A stretch of 64,000 nucleotides of DNA from JACQHM01 sp964535215 (GCA_964535215.1 CAZHST010000015.1:1-64000), one strand, 5' to 3'. Positions 1 to 8,379 are shown, counted from the stretch's first letter. The notes: generated by a model not told the origin, from the letters alone. Numbers and translations are program-made.

Positions 1-1672
1 AGCTGTCTTCGTCCTGGAACCGGGCCGCCTTTCGCTTCAGCGTTTCTCCTTGCAACGGGAGAAAGAAGAGGTAGCTGGCTTGGGGGAGATGCGGGGGGAC
101 TCATACGCAGTCCAGCTCTGGTCCAAGGCCCTGGATCTCGGTCGGCTGAAGCCCTTGGCTGGAACCGGCGTCAGCGGGGTGATCCGGGTGAACGTCCAAG
201 GGTGGGGGAGGTGGGAGGATCCTTATTTCACAGGCCGGTTCGGCGTGGCCGGGCTTTCTTACCGGGATCTCACCCTTGGAGCGGCCGAAGGGAACTTTGC
301 TTGGCGGGGGGGGAGCTTGTTCTTAGACCTCTCCTTCCCAGAGGGGCACTACCGCCTGCGGGGCCTCTTGAATACGAAGACCTCCTCATACCAGGCCGAT
401 CTCATCCTGTCCCAGGCGTCCCTGGCCCCCTTCCTCAAGCTGGTCAGGGACTCTCCGTTACAGGCGCTCAAGGGGGAGGCCTCGGGAAGGGTCCGGCTTC
501 GAGGTCTCCTGGACTCCGGGATGCCGGTCGGGTCCGCTGAGCTGTCGTCCCTTGTCCTGTTCTTCCAGGGCCAGCGGTGGCAGAATGTGGAGCCTGTCCG
601 GTTCTCCTGGCAGGGAAACCGGGTCACGCTTTCCCCGATCAGGATGGGGAGTAGGGGGAAGGAGTTCACCCTCCGGGGGGACCTGGAGGTCGAGCGGTGG
701 CTCAGGCTGAAGCTGGAGGGGAGCCTCCCCCTTGCCGCCCTGAAGCCGTTTGTCGAAGAGATCGTCTTCGCCGATGGGATGGCCGACGTTGCCTTGGATA
801 TCGGAGGCTCCTGGCATGATGTGGAGGTTAAGGGAAGGATCGCGACGGGAAGGACCAGGTTACGCCTCTCCTTCCTCCCCTGGTCCCTGGAGGATGTTCA
901 GGGGGTCCTGGTCCTTAAGGAGGAGGGGGTCTATGGTGAGGGACTGAAAGGCTCACTGGGCGGAGGTCAGACCGAGGTCCGGTGGATCGGGCGGAGGTAC
1001 CCTGGGGGTTGGTTTCACACGGTGATCTTCCACCTGGAGCGGGCGAGGGCGGAGCGATTCTTCGGCGAGCCCGGGTGGAGCAGCCTTATCACCGGCCGGC
1101 TCTCGGCCCAAGGGCGTCTGCTCATCGAGAACAAGAAAGGAGAGGGTGATGTGCCCCTCTCCACCCTCGAAGGGGAGTTTTCCCTGGAGATGCGCGATGG
1201 CAATATCAAGCGGTTTACGGTCCTCTCCCGAATCTTCTCCCTCCTGAACCCCACGATGCTCCTCGAGTTGAAGCTTCCAGATCTCACCTCAACCGGGATG
1301 AACTACAAGAGCCTCAAGGGAAGCTTCACGGTCCAACGAGGGATCGCGGCGACAGAGGATCTCTTCCTGGACAGCTTCTCCCTCAGGATGGGGGCGGTGG
1401 GGAAGCTGGATCTCGTCAAGGAGGAGGTGGACTTCAAGGTCGGGGTCAGGCCGCTCCAGACGGTGGATAAGTTCTTAAGCTCGATCCCCTTGATCGGGAG
1501 GATCCTGACCGGCAAGGAGAAGAGCCTGGTGGTAAGCTATTATGATGTCAAAGGGAAGATAGCCGATCCCCAGGTCAAGGCGGTCCCGTTCGAGTCCCTG
1601 GGCCGGGGAATCGTTGGGCTTCTCACCAGGATCCTGACCTTTCCCGTTCAGCTCTTTTCCCCCTCCCGCTGA
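1..1672 (+). CDS. AsmA-family (AsmA/YhdP/TamB-like) envelope protein, C-terminal part
   Basis: The reading frame is open from base 2 with no stop, so the gene enters from the left and its N-terminus is missing; the TTG at 50 is not a credible start. About 556 residues are visible. They are mostly alternating beta-strand sequence, as in the beta-rich lipid-transfer/assembly proteins AsmA, YhdP and TamB. The last 130 residues carry the typical AsmA-like C-terminal signature: a GNIKRF segment, then GKLDLVKEEVDFKVGVRPL, QTVDKFLSSIPLIG and a VKGKIADPQV segment. Family members act in the periplasm or inner membrane in phospholipid transport and outer-membrane biogenesis. Seven bases after the stop begins a lapA-like fragment. 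I cannot assign a particular AsmA subfamily. Confidence 0.85.
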   Translation, partial: AVFVLEPGRLSLQRFSLQREKEEVAGLGEMRGDSYAVQLWSKALDLGRLKPLAGTGVSGVIRVNVQGWGRWEDPYFTGRFGVAGLSYRDLTLGAAEGNFAWRGGSLFLDLSFPEGHYRLRGLLNTKTSSYQADLILSQASLAPFLKLVRDSPLQALKGEASGRVRLRGLLDSGMPVGSAELSSLVLFFQGQRWQNVEPVRFSWQGNRVTLSPIRMGSRGKEFTLRGDLEVERWLRLKLEGSLPLAALKPFVEEIVFADGMADVALDIGGSWHDVEVKGRIATGRTRLRLSFLPWSLEDVQGVLVLKEEGVYGEGLKGSLGGGQTEVRWIGRRYPGGWFHTVIFHLERARAERFFGEPGWSSLITGRLSAQGRLLIENKKGEGDVPLSTLEGEFSLEMRDGNIKRFTVLSRIFSLLNPTMLLELKLPDLTSTGMNYKSLKGSFTVQRGIAATEDLFLDSFSLRMGAVGKLDLVKEEVDFKVGVRPLQTVDKFLSSIPLIGRILTGKEKSLVVSYYDVKGKIADPQVKAVPFESLGRGIVGLLTRILTFPVQLFSPSR

Positions 1673-1679
1673 CCGGTCG

Positions 1680-1757
1680 GTCCAGGTCCGGCTCCTGGCC
1701 TGGGTCTTCGAGAGTTCGTTGATCGTGGTCATCCTGGCTTCTGGAGCCTTTGAGCTG
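1680..1757 (+). pseudogene. lapA fragment (second, partial copy)
   Basis: Translated in the frame of the downstream ClC gene, this stretch reads VQVRLLAWVFESSLIVVILA. It matches VQVRLLVWTFESSLVVVILS of the intact lapA at 4316-4633. At the DNA level 1680-1739 and 4391-4450 agree at about 49 of 60 positions by my hand count. Only the periplasmic-loop and second-helix portion is present; there is no first helix and no cytoplasmic coiled coil. It is a decayed partial copy, or the end left by a rearrangement that put the ClC/antiporter segment between two lapA-like sequences. Confidence 0.7.
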
Positions 1758-1787
1758 GGAGGCTTTAACAAGGTGGTTCCTGTACAA

Positions 1788-3554
1788 GTGTTTCCTCGAC
1801 ATCTCCACAAAGCTCTTCAGATCAGCTTCCTCCGTCTTGTCGGTCGCCTCAAGATTCCCCAGGGTCCTACCCTCATCCTCATCTCTATCATCGTGGGCCT
1901 GATCACGGGCTTAGGCTCGGTGGCCTTCATCAGGCTCCTCCAGCTCACGACATGGCTTTTCTTCGAGAAGGGCAGGATGGCCCTTTCCCGGCTGGGGGAC
2001 TTCTACGTGATCCTGCTCCCGATCCTTGGTGGCGCGATCGTTGGTCCGTTAATCTCCCTCTTTGCTCAGGAGACCAAGGGTCATGGGGTCCCCGAGGTCA
2101 TGACGGCCATCACGTTGAGGGGTGGGAGGATCCGGAATCGGGTGGCCTTTGTGAAGATCCTGGCCTCGGCGCTCACCATCGGGTCCGGGGGATCGGCCGG
2201 TCGGGAGGGGCCGATGATCCAGATCGGATCAGGGGTGGGCTCTACCGTCGGACAGTTCCTCAAGATGTCGGACGAACGGATCATCACCCTGGTCGCCTGC
2301 GGGGCGGCAGGAGGGGTGGCGGCTACCTTCAACGCCCCTATCGCAGGGGCGATGTTCGCCCTGGAGATCCTGGTCGGGCGCTTCACCCTGGACTTCAGCA
2401 TGATCGTTCTCTCGGCGGTGACGTCGGCCATTGTCTCAAGGGCCATGCTGGGGAACTTCCCGGCCTTCAAGGTCCCCCCCTACGATCTCATCAGCGAAAA
2501 GGAGATGCTCTTCTATATCATCCTGGGGCTCCTGGCCGCCGGTGCCGCGACGGCCTTTGTCCGGGCGCTCTACACGCTCGAGGACCTCTTCGACGGGTGG
2601 AAATTCCCTGATCCTTTGAAACCGGCCGTGGGGGGTGCCCTGGTCGGTCTCATGGGCTTCTTCCTCCCCCAGCTTTTCGGGACCGGGTTCCCCGCCATGG
2701 AGGCAACCTTGAAGACGAAGCTCCCTTTCACCCTCCTCCTTCTCCTGATCCCTATGAAGATCCTGGCAACCTCCGTGACGCTGGCCTCGGGGGGCTCGGG
2801 AGGGGTCTTTGCGCCGGCCCTCTTCATCGGGGCGATGCTGGGGGGAGCGTACGGGTTCATTGTCCATCATCTCTTCCCCAACTTCACCGCCTCTTACGGG
2901 GCCTACGCCCTGGTGGGGATGGGGGCGGTCTTCGGGGCGGCGGCCCAGGCCCCTCTGACCTCCATCATTATCCTCTTTGAGATGACGAATGACTACCGGA
3001 TCATCCTCCCTTTGATGACGGCCACGGTGATCAGCACCTTCTTGTACCGGGCCGTGAACGAGGAATCTATCTACACCCTGAAGCTTAAAAAGCGGGGGAT
3101 CAGCTACCGGGCCGGGCAGGACATGGACCTCATGACCTCGATCCAGGTCCGGGAGGCCCTGACCCACCGGTGGATCTCCGTTGGGGAGGGAGCAACCGTC
3201 AAGGAGCTTTTAGAGCTGATGCACAAGACGGACCACGAATGGTTCCCCATTGTGAACAAGGATGGCGAGCTGGTAGGCGTCGTCACCGCCCAGGATGTGC
3301 GGGAGGCGATTGAACGGGGGGAGCTTTCGGCCAAAGTGACGGACTATGCAACGAAGGATGTCATCGTCGCCTATCCCGATGAGAGCCTCCGGGAGGTGTT
3401 GATGCGCTTTGGCGTCCGGGATATCGGCCACCTTCCTGTCGTTCAGCGGGGAAACCCCAGGAGGGTCGTTGGGATCATCTCCCGGCGACATGCCATCATG
3501 GCTTACAATCGCGCCCTCCGAGAGAAGATCCGGCTGGGAAAGCCCATGGGATAA
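1788..3554 (+). CDS. ClC-type chloride channel/antiporter with C-terminal CBS pair
   Basis: This is a polytopic membrane protein of the ClC family that moves chloride or other anions across the inner membrane. The selectivity motifs are present in order: GSGGSAGREGP (with the gating Glu), ATFNAPIAGAMFALE, and GSGGVFAPALFIGAMLGG, followed by GAYALVGMGAVFGAAAQAP for the Tyr-bearing anion site. Two CBS domains, which usually sense adenine nucleotides, fill roughly the last 130 residues. The Glu that feeds protons in E. coli ClC-ec1 (E203) aligns with Ile here (FALEI), so strict Cl-/H+ exchange is uncertain. I chose GTG 1788, which has AAGGTGG upstream. The open frame continues upstream, but that part (including TTG 1719) encodes the lapA-like fragment and not ClC sequence. 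Confidence 0.92.
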   Translation: MFPRHLHKALQISFLRLVGRLKIPQGPTLILISIIVGLITGLGSVAFIRLLQLTTWLFFEKGRMALSRLGDFYVILLPILGGAIVGPLISLFAQETKGHGVPEVMTAITLRGGRIRNRVAFVKILASALTIGSGGSAGREGPMIQIGSGVGSTVGQFLKMSDERIITLVACGAAGGVAATFNAPIAGAMFALEILVGRFTLDFSMIVLSAVTSAIVSRAMLGNFPAFKVPPYDLISEKEMLFYIILGLLAAGAATAFVRALYTLEDLFDGWKFPDPLKPAVGGALVGLMGFFLPQLFGTGFPAMEATLKTKLPFTLLLLLIPMKILATSVTLASGGSGGVFAPALFIGAMLGGAYGFIVHHLFPNFTASYGAYALVGMGAVFGAAAQAPLTSIIILFEMTNDYRIILPLMTATVISTFLYRAVNEESIYTLKLKKRGISYRAGQDMDLMTSIQVREALTHRWISVGEGATVKELLELMHKTDHEWFPIVNKDGELVGVVTAQDVREAIERGELSAKVTDYATKDVIVAYPDESLREVLMRFGVRDIGHLPVVQRGNPRRVVGIISRRHAIMAYNRALREKIRLGKPMG

Positions 3555-3765
3555 CTGCCCCTTCCCTCTTTTGGTTCTCCTACGTGGCCTTGACCAACCT
3601 CCCATAAACCAGGTCTTTAGAAGCTGGAACGCCACAACGGCCAAAGCGGTTTCGAGCCCTTCAAGGCCATGCGTCATGACGTGGAGGGGTCCTGATCAAA
3701 GATCGCTTGCACCGGCATCCGCTTCAGGACTTAGCAACAAGGTCAGAACTGTGCTAGATTCTTGC

Positions 3766-4276
3766 ATGCGAATCCTCCTTAGGGTGTTCAGCGTCTCCGC
3801 ACCAGTAGACCTGGTGCACAAGCGGATCCGCCTGATTTTCGGCTTCGTGGCTGGGTCAGTAACGAGTTTTCTCAACCCAGACACACTCTTCGGTGATCTG
3901 TTGCTTCCGGTGGTGTCGCTCTCGGTAGCGGTCATTCTGTTTGAAGGGGGTTTAAACCTAAAGATTGTTGAACTGCGCAGGATCGGCGGTGTCGTTCGCA
4001 ACTTAGTCACAGTTGGTGCGTTGGTTACCTGGCTGATCAGCGCTGGTGCTGCCCATCTCATCCTCGGCCTCGATGTTCGCCGAGGCCCGTCTCCTCTCCC
4101 AGTGGGGGCTGAACCTGATCGGGATCAAGCAGAAGGTCGAGGTCCCTTCCAAGGAGGGGGAGCTTCAGGTGCTGGAGCGGATGGAGCTGGTCCCTCGGCC
4201 TGATTATGTCTTCCAGAAGGGGGATGTCCTCGTCCTGGTCGGTCAGGAGAAGGACCTCGAGGCCTTCACCCGTTAG
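3766..4276 (+). pseudogene. Cation:proton antiporter remnant fused out of frame to a TrkA-C domain
   Basis: From ATG 3766 about 98 codons encode the start of a CPA1/NhaP-type antiporter: LFGDLLLPVVSLSVAVILFE, then GGLNLKIVELRRIGGVVRNL, and VTVGALVTWLISAGAAHLIL. Around 4060-4075 this homology stops. In the next frame begins FAEARLLSQWGLNLIGIKQK and PDYVFQKGDVLVLVGQEKDL, a TrkA-C (RCK-C) regulatory domain that normally ends such transporters. The roughly ten missing membrane helices and the frame change mean no functional transporter can be made. The simplest reading is one antiporter-TrkA-C gene with a large internal deletion; a fusion of two different genes is also possible. Confidence 0.8.
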
Positions 4277-4315
4277 GGAAGGACGGCGTGACCCGTTGGG
4301 AAGGGAGGAATAAGG

Positions 4316-4633
4316 ATGCAGCTCTATTTTCTCTTCGTCTTGGTCCTGGCGGTAGCGGTGGCCCTCTTCGCCATCCAGAACAACGCCCCCGTCCAGGTCC
4401 GGCTTCTGGTCTGGACGTTCGAGAGTTCTCTGGTCGTGGTCATTCTGTCCTCGGCAGCCTTGGGGGCGGCCTTAGCCGTGTTCCTGGGACTTCCCGGAGC
4501 TTTCCGGATCCGCTGGAGGCTCAAAGAGCAATTGGCGAAGGTGCGGGAGCTGGAACAGAAGCTTCAGGATCTTCAAGCCAGGAGCCGGGAAAAACCTCTC
4601 CAAGAACCCTCTCCAGAGAAGGAGGTGGGATGA
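4316..4633 (+). CDS. lapA: LapA-domain membrane protein
   Basis: A 105-residue inner-membrane protein of the LapA (lipopolysaccharide assembly protein A, formerly DUF1049) family. Two hydrophobic helices (about residues 1-19 and 36-60) flank the conserved FAIQNNAPVQVRLLVW segment, and a charged helical cytoplasmic tail (about 65-105) is rich in Lys, Glu and Gln. In enterobacteria LapA works with LapB and FtsH in controlling LPS synthesis. The ATG is preceded by AGGGAGGA at good spacing. The stop overlaps the ATG of the following apt remnant (ATGA), which suggests an older translationally coupled lapA-apt pair. Confidence 0.88.
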   Translation: MQLYFLFVLVLAVAVALFAIQNNAPVQVRLLVWTFESSLVVVILSSAALGAALAVFLGLPGAFRIRWRLKEQLAKVRELEQKLQDLQARSREKPLQEPSPEKEVG

Positions 4634-4911
4634 AAGGTTTCCGTCCCTTGGCATTCGCGCCCGTGGTCATCCTCCTCCTGGAATATGGAACCGACGCCCT
4701 GGAGATCCACCAGGATGCTATTACGCCGGGGCAGAAGGTCTTGATCGTCGATGACCTGATCGCCACTGGTGGGACGGCTGCGGCAGCGGTGGAATTGGTC
4801 AAGCGATTAGGCGGGGAGGTCATTGGGTTAGCGTTCCTTGTCGAGCTGACAGATCTGAAGGGAAGGGAGCGGCTGAAAGATCAGGAAATCTACTCTTTGA
4901 TCCAGTTCTAA
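4630..4911 (+). pseudogene. apt: Adenine phosphoribosyltransferase, truncated
   Basis: The 93-codon frame carries the C-terminal half of adenine phosphoribosyltransferase: EYGTDALEIHQDAITPGQKV, the PRPP-binding loop LIVDDLIATGGTAAAAVELV, and the ending EIYSLIQF. Intact Apt is about 170 residues and salvages adenine to AMP using PRPP. Here the first half is missing; only MKGF and RPLAFAP, short pieces reminiscent of the family N-terminus, precede the join. The PRPP loop alone cannot form the active site or dimer, so I treat it as an internally deleted gene. It overlaps the lapA stop by four bases. Confidence 0.78.
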
Positions 4912-4945
4912 TCCCCTAAAAGGGTGAGTTCGGCCTGACCTTCTC

Positions 4946-4974
4946 TTGACAGATCGTCTCGGACATGGTACAAG
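4946..4974 (+). promoter_or_regulatory. Sigma-70-type promoter for tRNA-Arg
   Basis: TTGACA (4946-4951) is a perfect -35 hexamer. After exactly 17 bases comes TACAAG (4969-4974), four of six matches to the -10 consensus. Transcription would start near 4981, about 14 bases before the mature tRNA 5' end, as expected for a stable-RNA gene. Confidence 0.65.
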
Positions 4975-4994
4975 AACTCACGATTTCTCAAGGT

Positions 4995-5071
4995 GCGCCC
5001 GTAGTTCAGTTGGATAGAACAAGGGCGTCCTAAGCCCTGTGTCGGGGGTTCGAGTCCTCCCGGGCGCACCA
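4995..5071 (+). tRNA. tRNA-Arg (anticodon CCU)
   Basis: The 77-nt sequence folds as a cloverleaf. The acceptor stem is GCGCCCG (4995-5001) pairing with CGGGCGC (5061-5067). The D-arm contains AGTTCAGTTGGATAGAAC. The anticodon stem AGGGC/GCCCT encloses the loop GTCCTAA. The T-arm is GGGGG-TTCGAGT-CCTCC, followed by discriminator A and an encoded CCA. Loop positions 34-36 are CCT, so it reads the Arg codon AGG. AGG is very frequent in the genes around it, so this is a high-demand tRNA in this genome. Confidence 0.95.
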
Positions 5072-5215
5072 CTTCTTCAGCCGATCCCCGCTTCGATAGC
5101 GATCCCCAACCAGGAGTCAAGAAAAACGACCTGACCTTTCGCTCCTCCGTGGTCTGGACCTTTTAAGACCTCAGGTCTGTGGCGGCAGATGGGGCTGACA
5201 CATTTCCTTAGGATG

Positions 5216-5229
5216 TGTTAAGCTTAACA
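5216..5229. repeat. 14-bp perfect palindrome, possible operator
   Basis: TGTTAAGCTTAACA is a perfect 7+7 palindrome, AT-rich in a GC-rich genome, about 90 bp upstream of the histidine kinase start. A second short inverted repeat, AGACCT-C-AGGTCT, lies at 5166-5178. Either could be a regulator site for the kinase operon; no protein can be assigned from sequence alone. Confidence 0.45.
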
Positions 5230-5319
5230 TACGTCTTCCTATGGGGCAAGGTCCACACCTGTTCGTGAAGGTGCTTGAGAAGCTCCAGGCGGGGGAGTTG
5301 GGGGAAAGGGAGAAGGCCT

Positions 5320-6864
5320 GTGAGGATCGGGACGAAGCTCGTCATCTCCTTGGTCTTGAGCGTTATAGTCATTATGGGTCTCTATCACTATTGGCGCCTG
5401 GCCAGATGGCGCGAAACCCTCTTCGAGCAGCAAGCGCGAGAGGTCAGGATCATTGCCAGGACCTTGGAGGTGGCCATCGAGAATGCCATCAGGCGGGATC
5501 AGTGGGAAGATGTGGAGAACCTCTTCCAGGAGATCCATGGCTTAAGCGGTATTGATCGGGTGACGCTCTTTCGCGCCGACGGCAGCATCCTGGTGGCAAG
5601 TGACCCCTCAACTCCCGGAGGGATGGCTGACGCCCCTGGGTTCCAGCAGGTCCTGAAGACGAAGAGGCCTACCGGCTTCTTTTTGCAGGAGAGGGGCCGG
5701 AGGAGTTTCCATTACCTGATCCCGATGCGTCTCGCGTGGCGGGGGACCTCTTCGGTCCTAGAGGTAGTGGCCTCGGCCTCTTTCATCGAGCAGGACCTGG
5801 CCAGGAGACAGAACGAGATTGTCCTCACCGGGATCTTCATCGTGATCGCCATCGCCTTCGCCGCCTGGTACCTCACCCGCCGGAACATCTCCCAGCCCAT
5901 CGAGGACCTGATCCAGGGGGCCATGGCCATCGGGAGCGGGGATCTCTCGCGCCGGATCCTGGTCAAGCGGAAGGATGAGTTGGGCCACCTAGCCGCCGAG
6001 TTCAACAGGATGGCGGAGAACCTGGAGCGGGCCCGGGACCGGCTCCTGGAGGAGACGAGGAGGAAACTCGACCTGGAACGGCAACTGCAACATTCGGAGA
6101 AGCTGGCCGCTGTGGGGCGCCTGGCGGCAGGTTTAGCCCACGAGGTGGGCACCCCCTTGAACGTTGTCTCCGGTCGGGCGGAGTATCTCCTTCTGGAGCT
6201 TCCCCAGGGCGATCCTAAAGCGAAAAGCCTTCAGATCATCGTCGAGCAGATCGAGCGGATTAAGCGGATCATTGAGCGGCTCCTGGGGTATGCCAGACTC
6301 CACAAGCCCCAGATGATCCCCGTCCACCTTCCGGAGGTTTTGAAGAACGTCCTGGCCCTCCTCGATCATGAGATCAGGAAGCAAGGGATCACCGTGGGGG
6401 TTGGCCTCCCTGATCTCCTTCCACCGGTGGCCGGGGATCCCCACCTGTTGCAGCAGGTCTTTTTAAATCTCTTCCTGAACGCCGTAGATGCCATGCCCGA
6501 AGGGGGCCGATTAGCGGTCAACGCTGTTCATCATTCGGTGTTCCCCGTGAACCGTGGGGACCAGAGGAAGGACCGCGGTTTCATAGAAATCAGCGTCTCG
6601 GATACGGGGGTTGGCATCCCGCCTGAACATCTCCCTCGGATCTTCGATCCCTTCTTTACGACCAAGAAGCCAGGAGAGGGGACCGGTTTGGGGCTCTCGG
6701 TGGTCTACGGGATCGTTCGGGACCATGGAGGGAAAATCGAGGTCAAAAGCGAGGTGGGTGTTGGGACAACCTTCGTGGTGCGTTTGCCAGTCTATCGGGC
6801 CGAAGTCCAAAGCGATGAGCGGAGCCGGCATGGAGCGGATCAAGATCCTGATCGTCGAGGATGA
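5320..6864 (+). CDS. Membrane sensor histidine kinase (NtrB-like)
   Basis: A sensor kinase of about 514 residues. It has TM1 at about residues 5-22, a periplasmic region of some 145 residues, and TM2 at about 167-185. A HAMP linker (SQPIEDLIQGAMAIGSGDLS) is followed by a DHp domain with phospho-acceptor His274 in GLAHEVGTPLN, then an HATPase_c domain with the N-box (NLFLNAVDAM), DTGVGIP, FDPFFTTK and GTGLGLS. The HEVGTPL context is typical of kinases paired with sigma-54 activators. GTG 5320 is chosen because AAAGGGAG precedes it and the membrane helix follows directly; other in-frame starts lie at 5275-5319. Its 3' end overlaps the NtrC-type regulator gene, so the two form a two-component operon. 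The stimulus is not visible; given the downstream genes, an osmotic or envelope signal is my inference. Confidence 0.93.
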   Translation: MRIGTKLVISLVLSVIVIMGLYHYWRLARWRETLFEQQAREVRIIARTLEVAIENAIRRDQWEDVENLFQEIHGLSGIDRVTLFRADGSILVASDPSTPGGMADAPGFQQVLKTKRPTGFFLQERGRRSFHYLIPMRLAWRGTSSVLEVVASASFIEQDLARRQNEIVLTGIFIVIAIAFAAWYLTRRNISQPIEDLIQGAMAIGSGDLSRRILVKRKDELGHLAAEFNRMAENLERARDRLLEETRRKLDLERQLQHSEKLAAVGRLAAGLAHEVGTPLNVVSGRAEYLLLELPQGDPKAKSLQIIVEQIERIKRIIERLLGYARLHKPQMIPVHLPEVLKNVLALLDHEIRKQGITVGVGLPDLLPPVAGDPHLLQQVFLNLFLNAVDAMPEGGRLAVNAVHHSVFPVNRGDQRKDRGFIEISVSDTGVGIPPEHLPRIFDPFFTTKKPGEGTGLGLSVVYGIVRDHGGKIEVKSEVGVGTTFVVRLPVYRAEVQSDERSRHGADQDPDRRG

Positions 6865-8185
6865 CCAGGAGATGGTTGCCCTCCTTCGGGAGTATCTCCA
6901 CCGGGAGGGCTTTCAGGTCGGGACGGCTTCAAGCGGGGAGGAGGCCATCGAGAGGATCGGCGATGTGGCCTTCGACTTAGTTGTCGCCGACGTGAAGCTG
7001 GAGGGGACCGACGGGATGAGTGTCCTTCGGGCGGTGAAGGAGCTACGGCCCGAGACCCCCGTCATCCTCATCACCGCCTTCGGTTCCATCGAATCGGCCG
7101 TCGAGGCGGTGAAAGAAGGGGCGTTTCACTATCTGACGAAGCCCTTCAAGTTGAAGGAACTCCGGTTGATCATCGAGAGGGCCCTCGAGGACAAGAGGCT
7201 CCGGGAGGAGAACGTCCGCCTCCGGAAGGAGGTGGAGGGTCGGTACCGGTTCGGAACCCTCGTCGGGAAAAGCCAAAGGATGCGGGAGGTCTTTGAGCTG
7301 ATCCCCCTTGTGGCCCAGTCCTCAAGCCCCGTCCTCATCTCGGGGGAGAGTGGGACGGGGAAGGAGCTGGTGGCCAAGGCGATCCACTACAACAGCCCTA
7401 GGAGGACAAAGCCCTTCATCCCTGTCAACTGCGCCGCCATCCCTACCGAACTTTTGGAATCAGAGCTGTTCGGGCATCTGAAGGGGGCCTTCACCGGCGC
7501 CTACCTCTCCCGAAAAGGGCTGATCGAAGCGGCTGAAGGGGGCACGCTCTTTCTCGATGAAATTGCTGACCTTTCCCCTCCTCTTCAGGCCAAGCTCCTT
7601 CGAGTCATCCAGGACAAGGAGGTCTGGCCTGTCGGGGGACGGGAGGGGATCAAGGTTGATGTCCGCTTCATTGCTGCCACAAACCGGGACCTCTGGAGGC
7701 TGGTTCAGGAGGGGGCCTTCCGCGAGGACCTTTACTTCCGACTGGCCGTCATCCGGATCCAGCTCCCTCCTCTCAGGGAACGGCCGGAGGATATCCCCCT
7801 CTTCGTCGATCACTTCCTCAAGCAATACGCCGAGGCTTCCGGGAAGGAAGTGCGGGGGATTTCGGAGGAAGCCTTGGCTTATCTCTTAAAGCATCCCTGG
7901 CGGGGGAACGTCCGGGAGCTGGAGAACGTCATCGAAGCCGCGGTGACGCTGGCCAAAGGCCCAATCCTCAGCCTGGACGACCTTAGCCCTCTCCTCCCCG
8001 GTGCGGCCGTGGTCGAGGCCACCGGACCTTGGCCCACTTTGGCAGAGCTGGAAAAGGTCCACATCGTTCAGGCCCTTCAAAAGACCGGAGGGAACGTGAC
8101 GAAGGCCGCAACGCTTTTGGGCATCAGCCGGAAGACCCTCTACCGGAAGAAGAAGCGATACGGCCTGGACGCCGTTTCCTCTTGA
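6830..8185 (+). CDS. NtrC-family sigma-54-dependent response regulator
   Basis: About 451 residues in the order receiver, AAA+ and Fis-type HTH. The receiver has the acidic pair EDD, phospho-acceptor Asp54 (VVADVKLEG), Thr in ITAFG and Lys104 (LTKPF). The AAA+ domain has Walker A GESGTGKE (172-179), the sigma-54 contact loop GAFTGA (219-224) and Walker B LFLDEIADL. The C-terminal HTH reads GNVTKAATLLGISRKTLYRK. All parts needed to activate sigma-54 RNA polymerase are intact. ATG 6830 is used; ATG 6815 is in frame as well, and either overlaps the kinase gene. It lies just upstream of a dyad and a sigma-54-like promoter, so it is the obvious candidate regulator of that promoter and possibly of the osmolyte genes. 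Confidence 0.95.
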   Translation: MERIKILIVEDDQEMVALLREYLHREGFQVGTASSGEEAIERIGDVAFDLVVADVKLEGTDGMSVLRAVKELRPETPVILITAFGSIESAVEAVKEGAFHYLTKPFKLKELRLIIERALEDKRLREENVRLRKEVEGRYRFGTLVGKSQRMREVFELIPLVAQSSSPVLISGESGTGKELVAKAIHYNSPRRTKPFIPVNCAAIPTELLESELFGHLKGAFTGAYLSRKGLIEAAEGGTLFLDEIADLSPPLQAKLLRVIQDKEVWPVGGREGIKVDVRFIAATNRDLWRLVQEGAFREDLYFRLAVIRIQLPPLRERPEDIPLFVDHFLKQYAEASGKEVRGISEEALAYLLKHPWRGNVRELENVIEAAVTLAKGPILSLDDLSPLLPGAAVVEATGPWPTLAELEKVHIVQALQKTGGNVTKAATLLGISRKTLYRKKKRYGLDAVSS

Positions 8186-8261
8186 CCCAGGAGCGTCCCA
8201 AAAGGACCCACTGATGAATCCCTTTTAAGCTAAGCAAAGATCCTTCTTCCCATCTTCAAAT

Positions 8262-8276
8262 GGGACAAAATGTCCC
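8262..8276. promoter_or_regulatory. Dyad GGGACA-N3-TGTCCC, possible upstream activator site
   Basis: GGGACAAAATGTCCC is a perfect 6-bp inverted repeat with a 3-bp spacer. It lies about 78-92 bp upstream of a sigma-54-like promoter at 8354, a normal distance for an enhancer site bound by an NtrC-type dimer, and just after the gene for such an activator. Binding by that activator is inferred. Confidence 0.5.
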
Positions 8277-8353
8277 TCCTTCTTATCTTAATGCTCTAAT
8301 GCTTTTCCCTCTTTTTTCTCAGTAAAATCAAAGGATTACGTTCACATAGCGTC

Positions 8354-8369
8354 TGGCATGGGGCCTGCA
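8354..8369 (+). promoter_or_regulatory. Sigma-54-like (-24/-12) promoter
   Basis: TGGCAT-GGGGC-CTGCA matches the sigma-54 consensus TGGCAC-N5-TTGCA with exact GG-to-GC spacing and two substitutions outside the invariant GG and GC. Transcription would start near 8380, at the ATG of the broken response-regulator copy, and would give a leader of roughly 380 nt before glgB. Confidence 0.5.
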
Positions 8370-8379
8370 TGAAGATCCC

